Shown here: positions 26,077 to 35,543 of the stretch, one piece after another
Layout of the letters: each line of letters starts with the position of its first letter
Numbering within the stretch: the first letter of the stretch is position 1
Notes under the pieces: generated by a model
The model's database searches: none
Told to the model about the DNA's origin: nothing
What the model saw: only the letters and a program-made list of their open reading frames with translations
Translations under genes and position numbers: made by a program
DNA from: Acinetobacter lwoffii
GTDB lineage: Bacteria; Pseudomonadota; Gammaproteobacteria; Pseudomonadales; Moraxellaceae
Assembly (NCBI RefSeq): GCF_024129735.1
Contig: NZ_JAMXXK010000028.1
Span: 1 to 45,213, forward strand
DNA length: 45,213 bases
Reading direction: 5' to 3'

Positions 26077-27618
26077 ATGGCGCTTTGGCGTTCGACCGTC
26101 ATTGTAAGTGCGATGACCATGTTGTCACGCGTACTGGGATTGGTTCGAGATATTGTTTTACTGAATGTCTTTGGTGCTGGTAAAGACTTCGATACCTTCG
26201 TAGTCGCATTTCGTATTCCAAACTTTTTCAGGCGTTTATTTGCCGAAGGCGCATTTTCACAGGCGTTTATTCCGGTACTGACCGAATATAAAACCAGTCG
26301 CACGCATACCGAAGTCCAGATCTTGATTAGCCGGGTGTTTGGCTGTCTGGCGACGGTCATGACGACGTTGACCATGGTCGCGATCATTGCTGCGCCATTG
26401 ATCATGTATATCTATGCGCCCGGTTTCCATAGCGATCCTGAAAAGTTCGCTCTGGCGACCAACATGTTCCGCCTGACCATTCCTTATTTGCTGTTCATGT
26501 CACTGACGGCTTTTGCCAGCAGTATTCTGAACAGTTATGGCTCTTTTAGCACGCCAGCATTTGCACCGGTCTTGCTGAATGTGGCGATGATTGCCGGAGC
26601 GCTCTGGCTTACGCCTTATATGGCCGAGCCGATTATGGCGCTGGGCTGGGCTGTGATCATTGCTGGTATTTTACAGCTGGCCATCCAGATTCCGGAATTG
26701 TGGCGTAAAAACTTGCTGATTCCACCGAAAATTGACTTCAAGCATGAAGGCGTAGATCGCATCATGAAGTTGATGCTGCCGGCATTATTTGGTGTATCTG
26801 TCACGCAAATTAACCTGCTATTAAATACCATTTGGGCCTCATTCATGCAGGATGGTTCGGTGTCTTGGTTGTATAGTGCCGAGCGTATGACTGAATTGCC
26901 ACTAGGACTCATTGGTGTTGCAATTGGTACTGTGATTCTGCCGTCCTTATCAGCACGACATACTGAACAGAATCCGGAAAAATTCCGTGGCATGATGGAC
27001 TGGGCAGCCAAAGTCATTGTGATGGCTGGTCTACCCGCCAGTATTGCGCTGTTTATGCTGTCGACTCCGATTATTCAGGCCCTGTTTGAACGTGGTCAGT
27101 TCACCTTTGAAGATACCCAGATGACGGCATTGGCACTGCAATGTATGAGCGGTGGTGTGATTGCCTTTATGTTGATTAAAGTCTTTGCACCCGGTTTTTA
27201 TGCAAAGCAGGATACCAGAACCCCGGTGCGGGTCGGTCTGATGGCTGTGGCGGCCAATGCGATTCTGAACGTGATCTTTATCGGTTTCTTCAAGCTGATT
27301 GACTGGGAAGCAGAGCATATGGCCCTTGCGTTGGCATCGACGGGTTCAGCCATGGTCAATGCCGGTTTGCTTTATTATTATCTGCATAAGCGTGATATTT
27401 TCCGTTTTGGTTCGCACTGGAAAAAAATCTTCCTGCAATTCATGTTTGCCAATGTGGTGATGATTGCGGCTCTGGCCTATGCCCTAAGCTGGTATAACGC
27501 AGATGTATCACAATGGATGCGTGTTTTAGAAGTATTGATCTTATGTGTTGTGGGTGTGGTGGCGTACGTTGCAGCCTTGCTGGTAGCGGGTTTTAGACCA
27601 CGTCATTTAAAACCTTAA
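26077..27618 (+). CDS. murJ: Lipid II flippase MurJ
   Basis: A 513-residue polytopic membrane protein of the MviN/MurJ group in the MOP superfamily, with about 13-14 hydrophobic segments. It moves lipid II across the inner membrane. MTMLSRVLGLVRDIVLLNVFGAG at the start and RRLFAEGAFSQAFIPVLTEY are highly conserved. A GTG nine bases upstream is in frame, but AGGTGA fits the ATG at 26077. It lies 69 bp after ampD and may be cotranscribed. Confidence 0.96.
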   Translation: MALWRSTVIVSAMTMLSRVLGLVRDIVLLNVFGAGKDFDTFVVAFRIPNFFRRLFAEGAFSQAFIPVLTEYKTSRTHTEVQILISRVFGCLATVMTTLTMVAIIAAPLIMYIYAPGFHSDPEKFALATNMFRLTIPYLLFMSLTAFASSILNSYGSFSTPAFAPVLLNVAMIAGALWLTPYMAEPIMALGWAVIIAGILQLAIQIPELWRKNLLIPPKIDFKHEGVDRIMKLMLPALFGVSVTQINLLLNTIWASFMQDGSVSWLYSAERMTELPLGLIGVAIGTVILPSLSARHTEQNPEKFRGMMDWAAKVIVMAGLPASIALFMLSTPIIQALFERGQFTFEDTQMTALALQCMSGGVIAFMLIKVFAPGFYAKQDTRTPVRVGLMAVAANAILNVIFIGFFKLIDWEAEHMALALASTGSAMVNAGLLYYYLHKRDIFRFGSHWKKIFLQFMFANVVMIAALAYALSWYNADVSQWMRVLEVLILCVVGVVAYVAALLVAGFRPRHLKP

Positions 27619-27672
27619 GTTCATATTGAAAGAAGTATTTTTGATCAAAATAGATCATTAAAATACCCATAA

Positions 27673-27704
27673 AAAAACAAGAGCCAGAAGGCTCTTGTTT
27701 TTTG
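27673..27704 (+). terminator. Bidirectional terminator after murJ
   Basis: AAAACAAGAGCC, loop AGAA, GGCTCTTGTTTT with runs on both sides. It also serves the convergent DUF1328 gene. Confidence 0.93.
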
Positions 27705-27741
27705 AAAGCTAACACTTGCTTTGAACAGGTCTAGCGTAAAT

Positions 27742-27900
27742 CTAGACCTTGCCGCGCGAAAGAAAACCAACGATCGCAAGAATCACCGCAATTACCAACA
27801 AGATAATTGCAAAATCCTTAGACAAGCCTGCGACGCCACCGAAACCAAGTAGACTCGCAATTAATGCAATAACAGCAAAAATAATAGCCCAGCGAAACAT
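27742..27900 (-). CDS. Small membrane protein, DUF1328/YtjA family
   Basis: A 52-residue protein with two membrane segments ([19 protein letters not shown] and [18 protein letters not shown]). [25 protein letters not shown] is the mark of the YtjA family. Its function is unknown; homologues are often stress induced. The ORF continues upstream by 33 codons, but the GGAGA just before the ATG at 27900 and the family start set the start there. Confidence 0.88.
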   Translation of the reverse strand: MFRWAIIFAVIALIASLLGFGGVAGLSKDFAIILLVIAVILAIVGFLSRGKV

Positions 27901-28092
27901 ATATATTCTCCATGTGTTTTTATTTTCAAATTTAGTATAGAAATAAACGATTCCAGCGACTGTTAGTGTTTTGTTGATGAACTGTCTATGATTTAACAAT
28001 AGTTTACGTGATAGTAATAAGAATTTGAGGCGGTAGGTCTGCAGGGTTCTGGCTGCTATAATAAGCTGATTTTTGAATGTGCCGACCTGATC

Positions 28093-28545
28093 ATGAGCGA
28101 TACTTTACGTCCCGAATTCTGGAAAAACTATTCACTTGCTGAACTGACGCAAGTCGAGTGGGAGGCCTTGTGTGATGGTTGCGGATTATGTTGTCTGATT
28201 AAGCTGGAAGATGAAGATACTCAGGAAGTCGCATATACCAAAGTGGCCTGCAAATTACTGGATTGTAGCACTGCGCGTTGTTCCAATTATTCGGATCGTT
28301 TGCAATATGTGCCGGACTGTATTCAGCTCACGCCAGAGAAGCTGGAAACGATTCACTGGTTGCCTTCGAGTTGTGCCTATCGCCGGGTAGAGCAGGGCAA
28401 AAGCCTGCCATCCTGGCATTATCTGATCAGCGGTTCACGGGAAAGTGTGATTCAGGCACGTAAGTCGGCAGCAGGGCGCTGCCTGAGTGAAAGCGACATT
28501 CATGAAGATGACATCGAAGACTATATCGTACGTTGGGTGCGTTAA
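28093..28545 (+). CDS. YcgN family cysteine-cluster protein (UPF0260)
   Basis: A 150-residue cytoplasmic protein. Cys residues in CDGCGLCC and in [14 protein letters not shown] form a probable metal or Fe-S binding cluster of the CxxCxxCC type. [32 protein letters not shown] matches YcgN. The role is not known. It converges with the GGDEF-EAL gene, with only 19 bases between the stops. Confidence 0.9.
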   Translation: MSDTLRPEFWKNYSLAELTQVEWEALCDGCGLCCLIKLEDEDTQEVAYTKVACKLLDCSTARCSNYSDRLQYVPDCIQLTPEKLETIHWLPSSCAYRRVEQGKSLPSWHYLISGSRESVIQARKSAAGRCLSESDIHEDDIEDYIVRWVR

Positions 28546-28564
28546 ATCGGCCTGCGTGATGCGT

Positions 28565-30703
28565 TTATTGATCTGCTGGATGGAGTAGAGCCTGAGCCGA
28601 AGCACCGGCCATCGGGCGATAGAAATAGAATCCTTGTCCTATCTGACAGTCACAATGGATCAGGGTATCCAGCTGTTCTGTATTCTCGATTCCTTCCACC
28701 AGAACATCCAGTGCAATACTAGAGCCTATCTGAGTAATGGCTTTGACAATAGCCAGGGCAGACGGGTCACTGTTCATGCGTTCTACAAAGTTGCGGTCAA
28801 TCTTGATGCAATCGACCGGATAGTCCTGCAAGCGAGTCAGCGAAGAATGTCCAGTGCCGAAATCATCCAGCGAAATCTGGATTCCAGCCTGTTTCAGCAG
28901 GTTGAGGGCGCGAACCACATAATTGGCACCATGCTCGGACAGGCTCTGTTCGGTAATTTCCAGTTCAACTTTGTGGGCCGGAATATCGAAATTGGACAGG
29001 CGTGCCAACAGTTTTTCGGCATAGTCATCGCGCAGGAATTCGACCGGTGCAGCATTGATGGAAATCGGTAACAGATCCAGACCTTGTGCCTGCCAGCGAC
29101 TCATATCTGCAAAGACTTTCAGTTGCATGGTCTCACTGATGCGTGAGGCCAGCTCATAGTCCTGAAAGGCAGCAAAAATTTCGGAAGGTAACTGAATGTT
29201 CTGATTCTGATCTTGCCAGCGTAATAGTGCTTCGAAACCAATCACTGCACCATCAGAAAGACGTACTTTAGGTTGGTAATAGGGAATGATCTGATCGGCC
29301 AGAATAATCTTGCGAGCCAGAGTCAGCTGCTTGGTTATATTTTCCAGTGACCCACACATTTCCTGATTGAACATGCGGATGCCACCACGACCACTATTTT
29401 TCAGGTCGTTTAAGGCGATATCAGCACATTTCAGCAAATTAGAAGTATTTAAGGCATCACGTGGATAGATGGCACAGCCAATACTCATGGCACTGCTGAT
29501 GCTATTGCCGACATAATTGATGGGCTGATCCAGCTGGGCATAGGCCATTTGCGCCGTTGCCAGCAGCTGTTCTTCACTTTCCAGATTTTTCACCAGCACA
29601 GCAAATTCATCGCCACCCAAACGGGCGATGATGGTATTCGGACCGAAACAGGTCTGGAAGCGTTTGCCTAAGACATGTAGCAGATGATCACCAGCAATAT
29701 GGCCCAAGGTGTCATTAATATGCCGGAAATAGTCCAGATCGATCAGCAGTAAACCCGCTATGGTCTGTTGTTGTTTGGCCTTTAACAGTACCTGTTTAAA
29801 GGTTTTATAGAAGGTACTGCGATTATACAGGCCGGTGAGTTCATCCCGTTTAATCACTTCTTTTAAACGGGTTTCTGCAATTTTTTGCTGACTAATATTG
29901 CGTGATACACAGAGAATATTTTGGGTAATATTGTGCTGATCCAGAATCGGGGTGAGCAGATGATCCCAATATTGGATTGGTTGATCTTTAATCTGAACTT
30001 TGCTGGAAAAACGACTGTTTAAGCCTTGGGCAGCCTGTTTCAGAGCACGTTGCCCAGATTTTCGGGCTTCAGGGCTTAAACGATTTAACCAGCACAATGA
30101 ACGGTCTTGATTTTGTCCTGCGGTCTCACTTGCTTGTGCCAGACAGCCAGACTGGTTACTATGCCGAATCTCGCCTTCAGGACTGATAATGTTAATGCAG
30201 TCTGCACTGGCATCCAGCATATTTTCCTGAGTGGAAACAATCTGAGAAAGTTGCTGCTGGATTTCAAAATAATCATGCACATCGGTCAGGGAAACGGCCC
30301 ATTGCAGCAAATGTTCAGGTTCATGATGAAATTTTACGGCTAGGGTACACATGCGATAATGGGTATCACTGCGTTTAATCCGGCACTGGGTTTCAAAATT
30401 CTGATGCTGATCCAGTGCAGCATGCCACTGCGCTAAAAACAGCTGTAGGTCCTCGGCATGAATAAAACTCTGCCATTGCGGATGACCCTGTTCATTCAGG
30501 TTCACGCCAAGATAATCAGTCAAGGCATCGTTAAAATATTGCAGATGTTTTTTGTTGCTGACCCACAAGGGTTGCGGTAAGGCATCGATCAGATTTTTTA
30601 ACAAAACCGATTCAGACAAGTGAACGTGGGGTGCAATCAGTGATGATGACGTCAGTGGCTTAGACCGACTCACAGCTCCCTGTTCAAATTTATCATGCTT
30701 CAT
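28565..30703 (-). CDS. PAS-GGDEF-EAL protein (cyclic di-GMP turnover)
   Basis: About 712 residues, no membrane segment. Two PAS-like sensor domains (about residues 35-150 and 160-280) precede a GGDEF domain with the intact GGDEF motif at 363-367 (RLGGDEFAVL) and an EAL domain with EAL at 491-493 (GFEALLRWQ) and DFGTGHSSLTRLQDYPVDCIKID. Both active-site signatures are complete, so it may make or degrade c-di-GMP; which prevails cannot be told. A TTG 21 bases upstream is in frame; the ATG at 30703 with GGTG before it is preferred. The ligand of the PAS domains is unknown. Confidence 0.9.
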   Translation of the reverse strand: MKHDKFEQGAVSRSKPLTSSSLIAPHVHLSESVLLKNLIDALPQPLWVSNKKHLQYFNDALTDYLGVNLNEQGHPQWQSFIHAEDLQLFLAQWHAALDQHQNFETQCRIKRSDTHYRMCTLAVKFHHEPEHLLQWAVSLTDVHDYFEIQQQLSQIVSTQENMLDASADCINIISPEGEIRHSNQSGCLAQASETAGQNQDRSLCWLNRLSPEARKSGQRALKQAAQGLNSRFSSKVQIKDQPIQYWDHLLTPILDQHNITQNILCVSRNISQQKIAETRLKEVIKRDELTGLYNRSTFYKTFKQVLLKAKQQQTIAGLLLIDLDYFRHINDTLGHIAGDHLLHVLGKRFQTCFGPNTIIARLGGDEFAVLVKNLESEEQLLATAQMAYAQLDQPINYVGNSISSAMSIGCAIYPRDALNTSNLLKCADIALNDLKNSGRGGIRMFNQEMCGSLENITKQLTLARKIILADQIIPYYQPKVRLSDGAVIGFEALLRWQDQNQNIQLPSEIFAAFQDYELASRISETMQLKVFADMSRWQAQGLDLLPISINAAPVEFLRDDYAEKLLARLSNFDIPAHKVELEITEQSLSEHGANYVVRALNLLKQAGIQISLDDFGTGHSSLTRLQDYPVDCIKIDRNFVERMNSDPSALAIVKAITQIGSSIALDVLVEGIENTEQLDTLIHCDCQIGQGFYFYRPMAGASAQALLHPADQ

Positions 30704-30966
30704 GCATTCACCACTACAACCCAAAAGTGCCCAAGGGGCGAGATAAGTTTCTTTTAATTAGAATAAACAATATGAAAATTACACTGTAATTAATTCACAA
30801 TTAATCATGTTCAAATTATTCGCTTTTATAGAGATTAATTCATTCAGAATTAAAAAAATAGAGGATATCTCCATAAATTAATTTTTTATGCTTGATGTTT
30901 GTATTCTTGGAATCAAAACTGCTGGTGTTAGAATGAGATCAGAATTTAGTTTGAGCCAATAATAAT

Positions 30967-32241
30967 ATGTCAGATAGTCATATCCCGCTTCCAGAACGCT
31001 TACGGCCACGCGACCTTACACAGATTATCGGGCAGGAACATTTGCTGGGAGAACATGCGCCCTTACGTCAGATGATTGATCAGGGGCATCTGCCTTCGAT
31101 CATTTTCTGGGGACCTCCCGGAGTCGGAAAAACTACCATTGCCTTACTGCTAGCTCAAGCGGTAGACCGGCCTTTTATCAGCCTGTCTGCCCTGAATACC
31201 GGCGTGAAAGAACTGCGTGAAATCATTGCCGAAGGTGGTGATTTGCTGACGCCAGTGGTATTTATTGATGAAATTCACCGTTTTAATAAATCCCAGCAGG
31301 ACGCGCTGTTAAATGCGGTCGAGAAAGGGAAAATTACCTTAATTGGCGCCACCACCGAAAACCCGTCTTTTGAAGTGAATAGTGCCTTATTATCACGTTG
31401 TCAGGTGTATAGCCTGAATGTATTGAGTGCTGAATCGATTCAGACCTTGTTGATGCAAGCCTTACAAAATGACTCTTTCTTACAGGAAAGACATATCCTG
31501 ATTGAAGAATTTGATGCCCTGATCCAGTTCGCGGCAGGAGATGCCCGCAAGGCGCTAAATTTACTGGATCTGATTGCCAGTACCTTTGAAGCAGATATGG
31601 AAAATATCATCACCAATGCGGTAGTGGTGAAAGTCGCACAGCAGAATATCGCCCGTTATGACAAGTCCGGTGAGCAGCACTATGATCTGGTGTCGGCCTT
31701 CATCAAGTCGATTCGCGGCAGTGATCCGGATGCAGCCTTGTACTGGATGGCACGCATGCTCAAAGGCGGCGAAGATCCGGTGTTTATTGCACGGCGCATG
31801 TTGATTGCCGCATCCGAAGATATCGGCAACTCGAATCCGAATGCTTTGCTGTTGGCAGGGGAATGTTTCCGTTCGGTGCAGGCCGTGGGAATGCCAGAAT
31901 GCCGGATTATTTTGGGGCAATGTGCAGTTTATCTGGCGACCAGTGCCAAAAGTAACAGTACCTATCTGGCGATTAACAAGGCGATGGAACTCGCAGATAA
32001 AACTTCAAATTTGCCAGTGCCTTTGCATTTAAGAAATGCGCCAACCAAGCTGATGAAAGAGCAGGGCTATGGCGTGGATTATCTGTATCCGCATAATTAT
32101 CCTGAGCATTTTGTGCTACAGGAATATATGCCGCCAGAACTGAAGGATACCAAACTGTATGAATCAGCACGTAATAAACGTGAAGTTGAAGGGGAGCGTT
32201 TACAGCAACGCCGTTGGCAACAGCAACAACAGCAGCAATAA
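30967..32241 (+). CDS. rarA: Replication-associated recombination protein A (AAA+ ATPase)
   Basis: A 424-residue AAA+ protein of the RarA/MgsA/WRNIP1 family that acts at stalled replication forks. Walker [10 protein letters not shown] begins at residue 49, Walker B is FIDEIHRF, and sensor 1 is GATTENPSF. The C-terminal MgsA domain follows. The last residues are WQQQQQQQ, a run of seven Gln from CAA/CAG codons after RLQQRR. No good ribosome-binding site is visible. Confidence 0.95.
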   Translation: MSDSHIPLPERLRPRDLTQIIGQEHLLGEHAPLRQMIDQGHLPSIIFWGPPGVGKTTIALLLAQAVDRPFISLSALNTGVKELREIIAEGGDLLTPVVFIDEIHRFNKSQQDALLNAVEKGKITLIGATTENPSFEVNSALLSRCQVYSLNVLSAESIQTLLMQALQNDSFLQERHILIEEFDALIQFAAGDARKALNLLDLIASTFEADMENIITNAVVVKVAQQNIARYDKSGEQHYDLVSAFIKSIRGSDPDAALYWMARMLKGGEDPVFIARRMLIAASEDIGNSNPNALLLAGECFRSVQAVGMPECRIILGQCAVYLATSAKSNSTYLAINKAMELADKTSNLPVPLHLRNAPTKLMKEQGYGVDYLYPHNYPEHFVLQEYMPPELKDTKLYESARNKREVEGERLQQRRWQQQQQQQ

Positions 32242-32271
32242 AGCTGGGTAGCCCAACTAATTGAACAGATT

Positions 32272-32303
32272 AAAAAAAAGCCCAATTCAAGGCGAATTGG
32301 GCT
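32272..32303 (-). terminator. Terminator of the candidate small RNA; T run on the minus strand only
   Basis: AGCCCAATTC (32279-32288) pairs with GAATTGGGCT (32294-32303). The eight Ts are on the minus strand; on the plus strand GAAAGTAGG follows, so it is weak for rarA. Confidence 0.85.
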
Positions 32304-32407
32304 GAAAGTAGGATGTTTTTGAGGGAGATAACATCCTAGAGGGTAGAGGAGAAATTTGGTCGGAAAATATGGAGTAAAGTGCGTCAACTCACTGATTTGC
32401 CTGGTAT
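32272..32407 (-). ncRNA. Candidate small RNA between rarA and purC
   Basis: A predicted minus-strand RNA of about 136 nt. A sigma-70-like promoter lies at 32414-32442 (TTTACA, 17 bp, TAATAT on the minus strand). The RNA would carry a C/U-rich single strand (TTTCTCCTCTACCCTC), a 9-bp perfect stem TAGGATGTT/AACATCCTA (32309-32338) with a pyrimidine-rich loop ATCTCCCTCAAA, and end at a 10-bp terminator with eight Ts (32272-32303). No ORF fits. The pyrimidine-rich stretches could pair with ribosome-binding sites. purC upstream has its own terminator, so this second minus-strand terminator implies a separate transcript. Confidence 0.5.
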
Positions 32408-32413
32408 GTGATA

Positions 32414-32442
32414 ATATTAATGCATGTAGTTTTTGATGTAAA
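32414..32442 (-). promoter_or_regulatory. Putative sigma-70 promoter of the candidate small RNA
   Basis: Minus strand: TTTACA (-35, 32437-32442), 17-bp spacer, TAATAT (-10, 32414-32419). Five of six and four of six consensus bases. Confidence 0.45.
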
Positions 32443-32494
32443 AACGATCATTTTAATAATAAAAATTTATTTTTCCGATTAAAAGCCGGAAATA

Positions 32495-32522
32495 AAAAAC
32501 CGAGCTAAAAAGCTCGGTTTTT
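32495..32522 (-). terminator. Terminator of the dapA-bamC-purC operon
   Basis: AAAAACCGAGCT, loop AAAA, AGCTCGGTTTTT, usable in both directions, 21 bases from the purC stop. Confidence 0.95.
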
Positions 32523-32543
32523 TCGAATCTGCGCATTTACAGA

Positions 32544-33263
32544 TTAGATGTTGTCTAGATTGATACCTAAACGGCCAGCTACTTCTTCATAGGCTTCAAC
32601 TACGCCGCCTAAACCTTGACGGAAACGGTCTTTATCTAGTTTTTTCTTGGTGTCTTTGTCCCATAGACGGCAACCGTCTGGAGAAAATTCATCACCAAGT
32701 ACGATACGGTCGTGGAACACGCCGAATTCAAGCTTAAAATCAACCAGAATCATATTCCCTGCGTCAAACAATGCTTTAAGCACGTCGTTCACTTGGTAAG
32801 TCAATTCTTTCATTTTCGCCAATTGTTCAGCCGTTGCCCAACCTAAAGCAATGGCTTGTGACTCATTGACCATTGGATCACCAAGCGCATCATCTTTAAA
32901 GAACAATTCAAATGTTGGAGGAGTCAGTTCCTTGCCTTCTTCCACACCCAGGCGGCGGCATAAAGAACCTGCTGCATAGTTACGGATCACACATTCAACC
33001 GGGATCATATCCAGTTTTTTTACCAGCACTTCATTTGGAGTCAATAGCTTTTCAAAGTGGGTCTCAATTCCCGCTTCTGCCAGTTTTTCCATAATGAAGG
33101 CGTTAAAACGGTTGTTCACCTTGCCTTTACGATCTAGTTGCTCAATTTTTTCGCCATTGAATGCTGAGGCATCATCGCGAAAGACTAAAATCAGATGGTC
33201 TGAACTGTCTGTGGTGTAGACAGATTTCGCTTTACCAGTATAGAGCAAGGTTTGTTTTAACAT
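32544..33263 (-). CDS. purC: Phosphoribosylaminoimidazole-succinocarboxamide synthase
   Basis: A 239-residue SAICAR synthetase that joins CAIR with aspartate using ATP in purine synthesis. [52 protein letters not shown] and LVDFKLEFG are hallmarks. AGG lies a few bases before the ATG. It is the last gene of dapA-bamC-purC, an order also seen in E. coli. Confidence 0.97.
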   Translation of the reverse strand: MLKQTLLYTGKAKSVYTTDSSDHLILVFRDDASAFNGEKIEQLDRKGKVNNRFNAFIMEKLAEAGIETHFEKLLTPNEVLVKKLDMIPVECVIRNYAAGSLCRRLGVEEGKELTPPTFELFFKDDALGDPMVNESQAIALGWATAEQLAKMKELTYQVNDVLKALFDAGNMILVDFKLEFGVFHDRIVLGDEFSPDGCRLWDKDTKKKLDKDRFRQGLGGVVEAYEEVAGRLGINLDNI

Positions 33264-33299
33264 GAGGGAACCTTTTACAAAAAAAATGCCTAGAAATGT

Positions 33300-33905
33300 C
33301 TAGGCTGGCCAATTTTGGTAAATCTGGTTGAGCAGTTCTGCAGCTTTTTCACGGTCGGCAAAACTGTTATCGGCATTGAACACAGCGAGGTTATTACTTG
33401 AACCGACAGAAGATAATCTTAATACATAGATCTGCTGATCAACCTTAATCGTGACTTCATAACGATTTTTGCTCTGCGCAACGATGCTATGATTCAGACT
33501 GCTGAGGGTGGCAAGTGTATATTGCCAAATTGTAGCAGAATTTCCCTCAATTTTAAGCAGCGGATTAAGATTTCCGTCAGTGACCAACTGTGGTCGACCC
33601 ACCGTATTGGTTTCGGTTAGATCAGCTGTATTTGAGTTTTCAGTCTGGGCTTGTGGGCGTGGCAAGGCAAAACGGTTGCCACGCTGGTTTTCAAGCTTCG
33701 GTGCATGTTCAATTGCAAGCGGATCAACTGTTGGAGCAGGATACAATGGCGTTGCAGGACGAACCATGGCGCCTTCAGGATATTGTAAAGCTTCCAGGGT
33801 AGTAGTCTCTTTATAGTCTAAAGTGCCGTTATTAAAGGCCATTGAACTACAACCTGCCAAACTGAATACTGAAAGTGTAAGGCTAAGTCCTAAACGTAAT
33901 TGCAT
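33300..33905 (-). CDS. bamC: BamC/NlpB-like outer membrane assembly lipoprotein
   Basis: A 201-residue lipoprotein (lipobox LAGC) with the position of nlpB/bamC between dapA and purC. The conserved N-terminal stretch LDYKETTTLEALQYPEGAMVRPATPLYPAP is the BamD-contacting segment. It has one C-terminal domain (IWQYTLATLSSLNHSIVAQSKNRYEVTI), where E. coli BamC (344 residues) has two. So it is a shortened, one-domain form. It would be part of the BAM complex in the outer membrane. The assignment rests on context and the N-terminal motif. Confidence 0.85.
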   Translation of the reverse strand: MQLRLGLSLTLSVFSLAGCSSMAFNNGTLDYKETTTLEALQYPEGAMVRPATPLYPAPTVDPLAIEHAPKLENQRGNRFALPRPQAQTENSNTADLTETNTVGRPQLVTDGNLNPLLKIEGNSATIWQYTLATLSSLNHSIVAQSKNRYEVTIKVDQQIYVLRLSSVGSSNNLAVFNADNSFADREKAAELLNQIYQNWPA

Positions 33906-33919
33906 AATCTTGTGCTCTT

Positions 33920-34819
33920 TTATTTAATAACGCCCGCTTCGACCAGTGCTTCATGAAGCGGAGCGCGATATTGTTCTGCAAGTGGTGTTAATGGAAGGCG
34001 AATACCCGTACCAATTAAGCCCATGTCATGGAGTGCCCATTTCACAGGAATTGGGTTCGATTCGCAAAATAAAATATTGTGTAAATTTGCAACCTGAGCA
34101 TTTAACTGTTCAGCTGTGGCTGCATCACCGGCAATCGCAGCTGCACACACTTCGCTCATGGCTTTCGGAGCCACGTTCGCCGTGACCGAGATATTACCTT
34201 TGGCGCCATGACCGATCAGTTGATACGCAGTTGCATCATCACCCGAATAAACAGTCATATCTTTACCGACAAGGCCTTGCAGCAGTTCAGCACCGCGCGG
34301 TACATCGCCAGTCGCATCTTTAATACCGATAATTTGTGGAATATCCGCCAGGCGAATCACGGTTTCATTGGCCATATCCACACCGGTACGGCCCGGAACA
34401 TTATAAAGAATCTGTGGAAGATCAACGGCTTCAGCAATAGCTTTATAGTGCTGATACAAGCCTTCCTGAGTCGGTTTATTATAATATGGCGTCACCAGTA
34501 AAGCGGCATCTGCCCCCAGCTCTTTGGCTTCGCGGGTCAGTTCGATCGCTTCACGGGTCGAGTTTGCACCTGTGCCGGCAATAATAGGAATACGTTTGTT
34601 GGCCACACGAATGATTTCTTTGATCACCTGGGTGTGTTCACTCATGCTGAGAGTAGAGGCTTCGCCTGTTGTTCCAACGGCGACAATACTGTTGGTGCCC
34701 TCTGCAATGTGCCATTCAACCAGCTTCTCGAGACCCTTCCAATCTACACTGCCATCTTCAAACATAGGGGTGACGATTGCGACTATGGAACCTTGAATGG
34801 TCTGTGCTTGCTGAGTCAT
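33920..34819 (-). CDS. dapA: 4-hydroxy-tetrahydrodipicolinate synthase
   Basis: A 299-residue TIM-barrel aldolase that condenses pyruvate with aspartate semialdehyde in lysine and diaminopimelate synthesis. The Schiff-base Lys is Lys167 (IKDATGD), with Tyr139 (YNVPGRTG) and Arg144; all shifted by six from E. coli (161, 133, 138). It leads the operon and is separated from bamC by 14 bp. The ribosome-binding site is weak. Confidence 0.97.
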   Translation of the reverse strand: MTQQAQTIQGSIVAIVTPMFEDGSVDWKGLEKLVEWHIAEGTNSIVAVGTTGEASTLSMSEHTQVIKEIIRVANKRIPIIAGTGANSTREAIELTREAKELGADAALLVTPYYNKPTQEGLYQHYKAIAEAVDLPQILYNVPGRTGVDMANETVIRLADIPQIIGIKDATGDVPRGAELLQGLVGKDMTVYSGDDATAYQLIGHGAKGNISVTANVAPKAMSEVCAAAIAGDAATAEQLNAQVANLHNILFCESNPIPVKWALHDMGLIGTGIRLPLTPLAEQYRAPLHEALVEAGVIK

Positions 34820-35543
34820 TTTAAAAAACTATCCTATTTGTCCATCCGAAAGGAATGAGAAAACATAAATTGGGATGGATTTGTATTTTGATTTATAGCA
34901 AATTCAATAGATTTGCATTGAATTGAATATTGCTTATGCAAATTATGACTGATCAAACGCATAAGAACAATATGCTTTAGTAAAAGCTACTGAATTCTTT
35001 ATACAAAGCCTTTTGGAAACAATCAAGTAATAAATAAGATGATTTATAAAGCAAAATCCTGAGACCAAAGTTATGTCTCTAGTCTAGACAAAAGAAGATA
35101 TTGCCCCAAATGAACCCAATAATGATAAGGCTTGTGCAAAAAGATCAGCTGAAAACTGCGATTTTTATGCCTTTTGATTTTGGAATAATAGTTATATTGG
35201 ATAAATTGAGATCTCGTACATCTTGATCGCACTCTTGTACCCAGACAAATAAAGACAAAAACTATTAAGACTAATCTTTTTTAAATATCAATAAATTGAG
35301 AATTTTTTTTCTTATCGGTTAATTTTTTAACTTGATGTATAAGCCTTAAAGTCTAAGTCTTGAACTTTATGATGTTCTGATTAAGTGTTTTTGCGACTTT
35401 ATCAGTCAGCATCTTCAATTGATTTACTTCAGCCCCTTTTGGAATATCCAAGCAAAACGTTCAACTTATTGATAGTTATTTCTGCAATCAGGCTCATAGA
35501 TGATGGCTGTCTTTTGTAACGCTGATTGAACAAGGATAATCCA
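34820..35543. other. Long AT-rich intergenic region of about 720 bp
   Basis: This is the longest stretch without a gene in the window. It must hold the dapA promoter at the left and the promoter of the AAHS transporter at the right. I see no ORF, no strong hairpin terminator and no repeat. Its length is unusual here. It may be a remnant of a lost gene, such as a regulator of the transporter, but no recognisable fragment remains. Confidence 0.5.
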
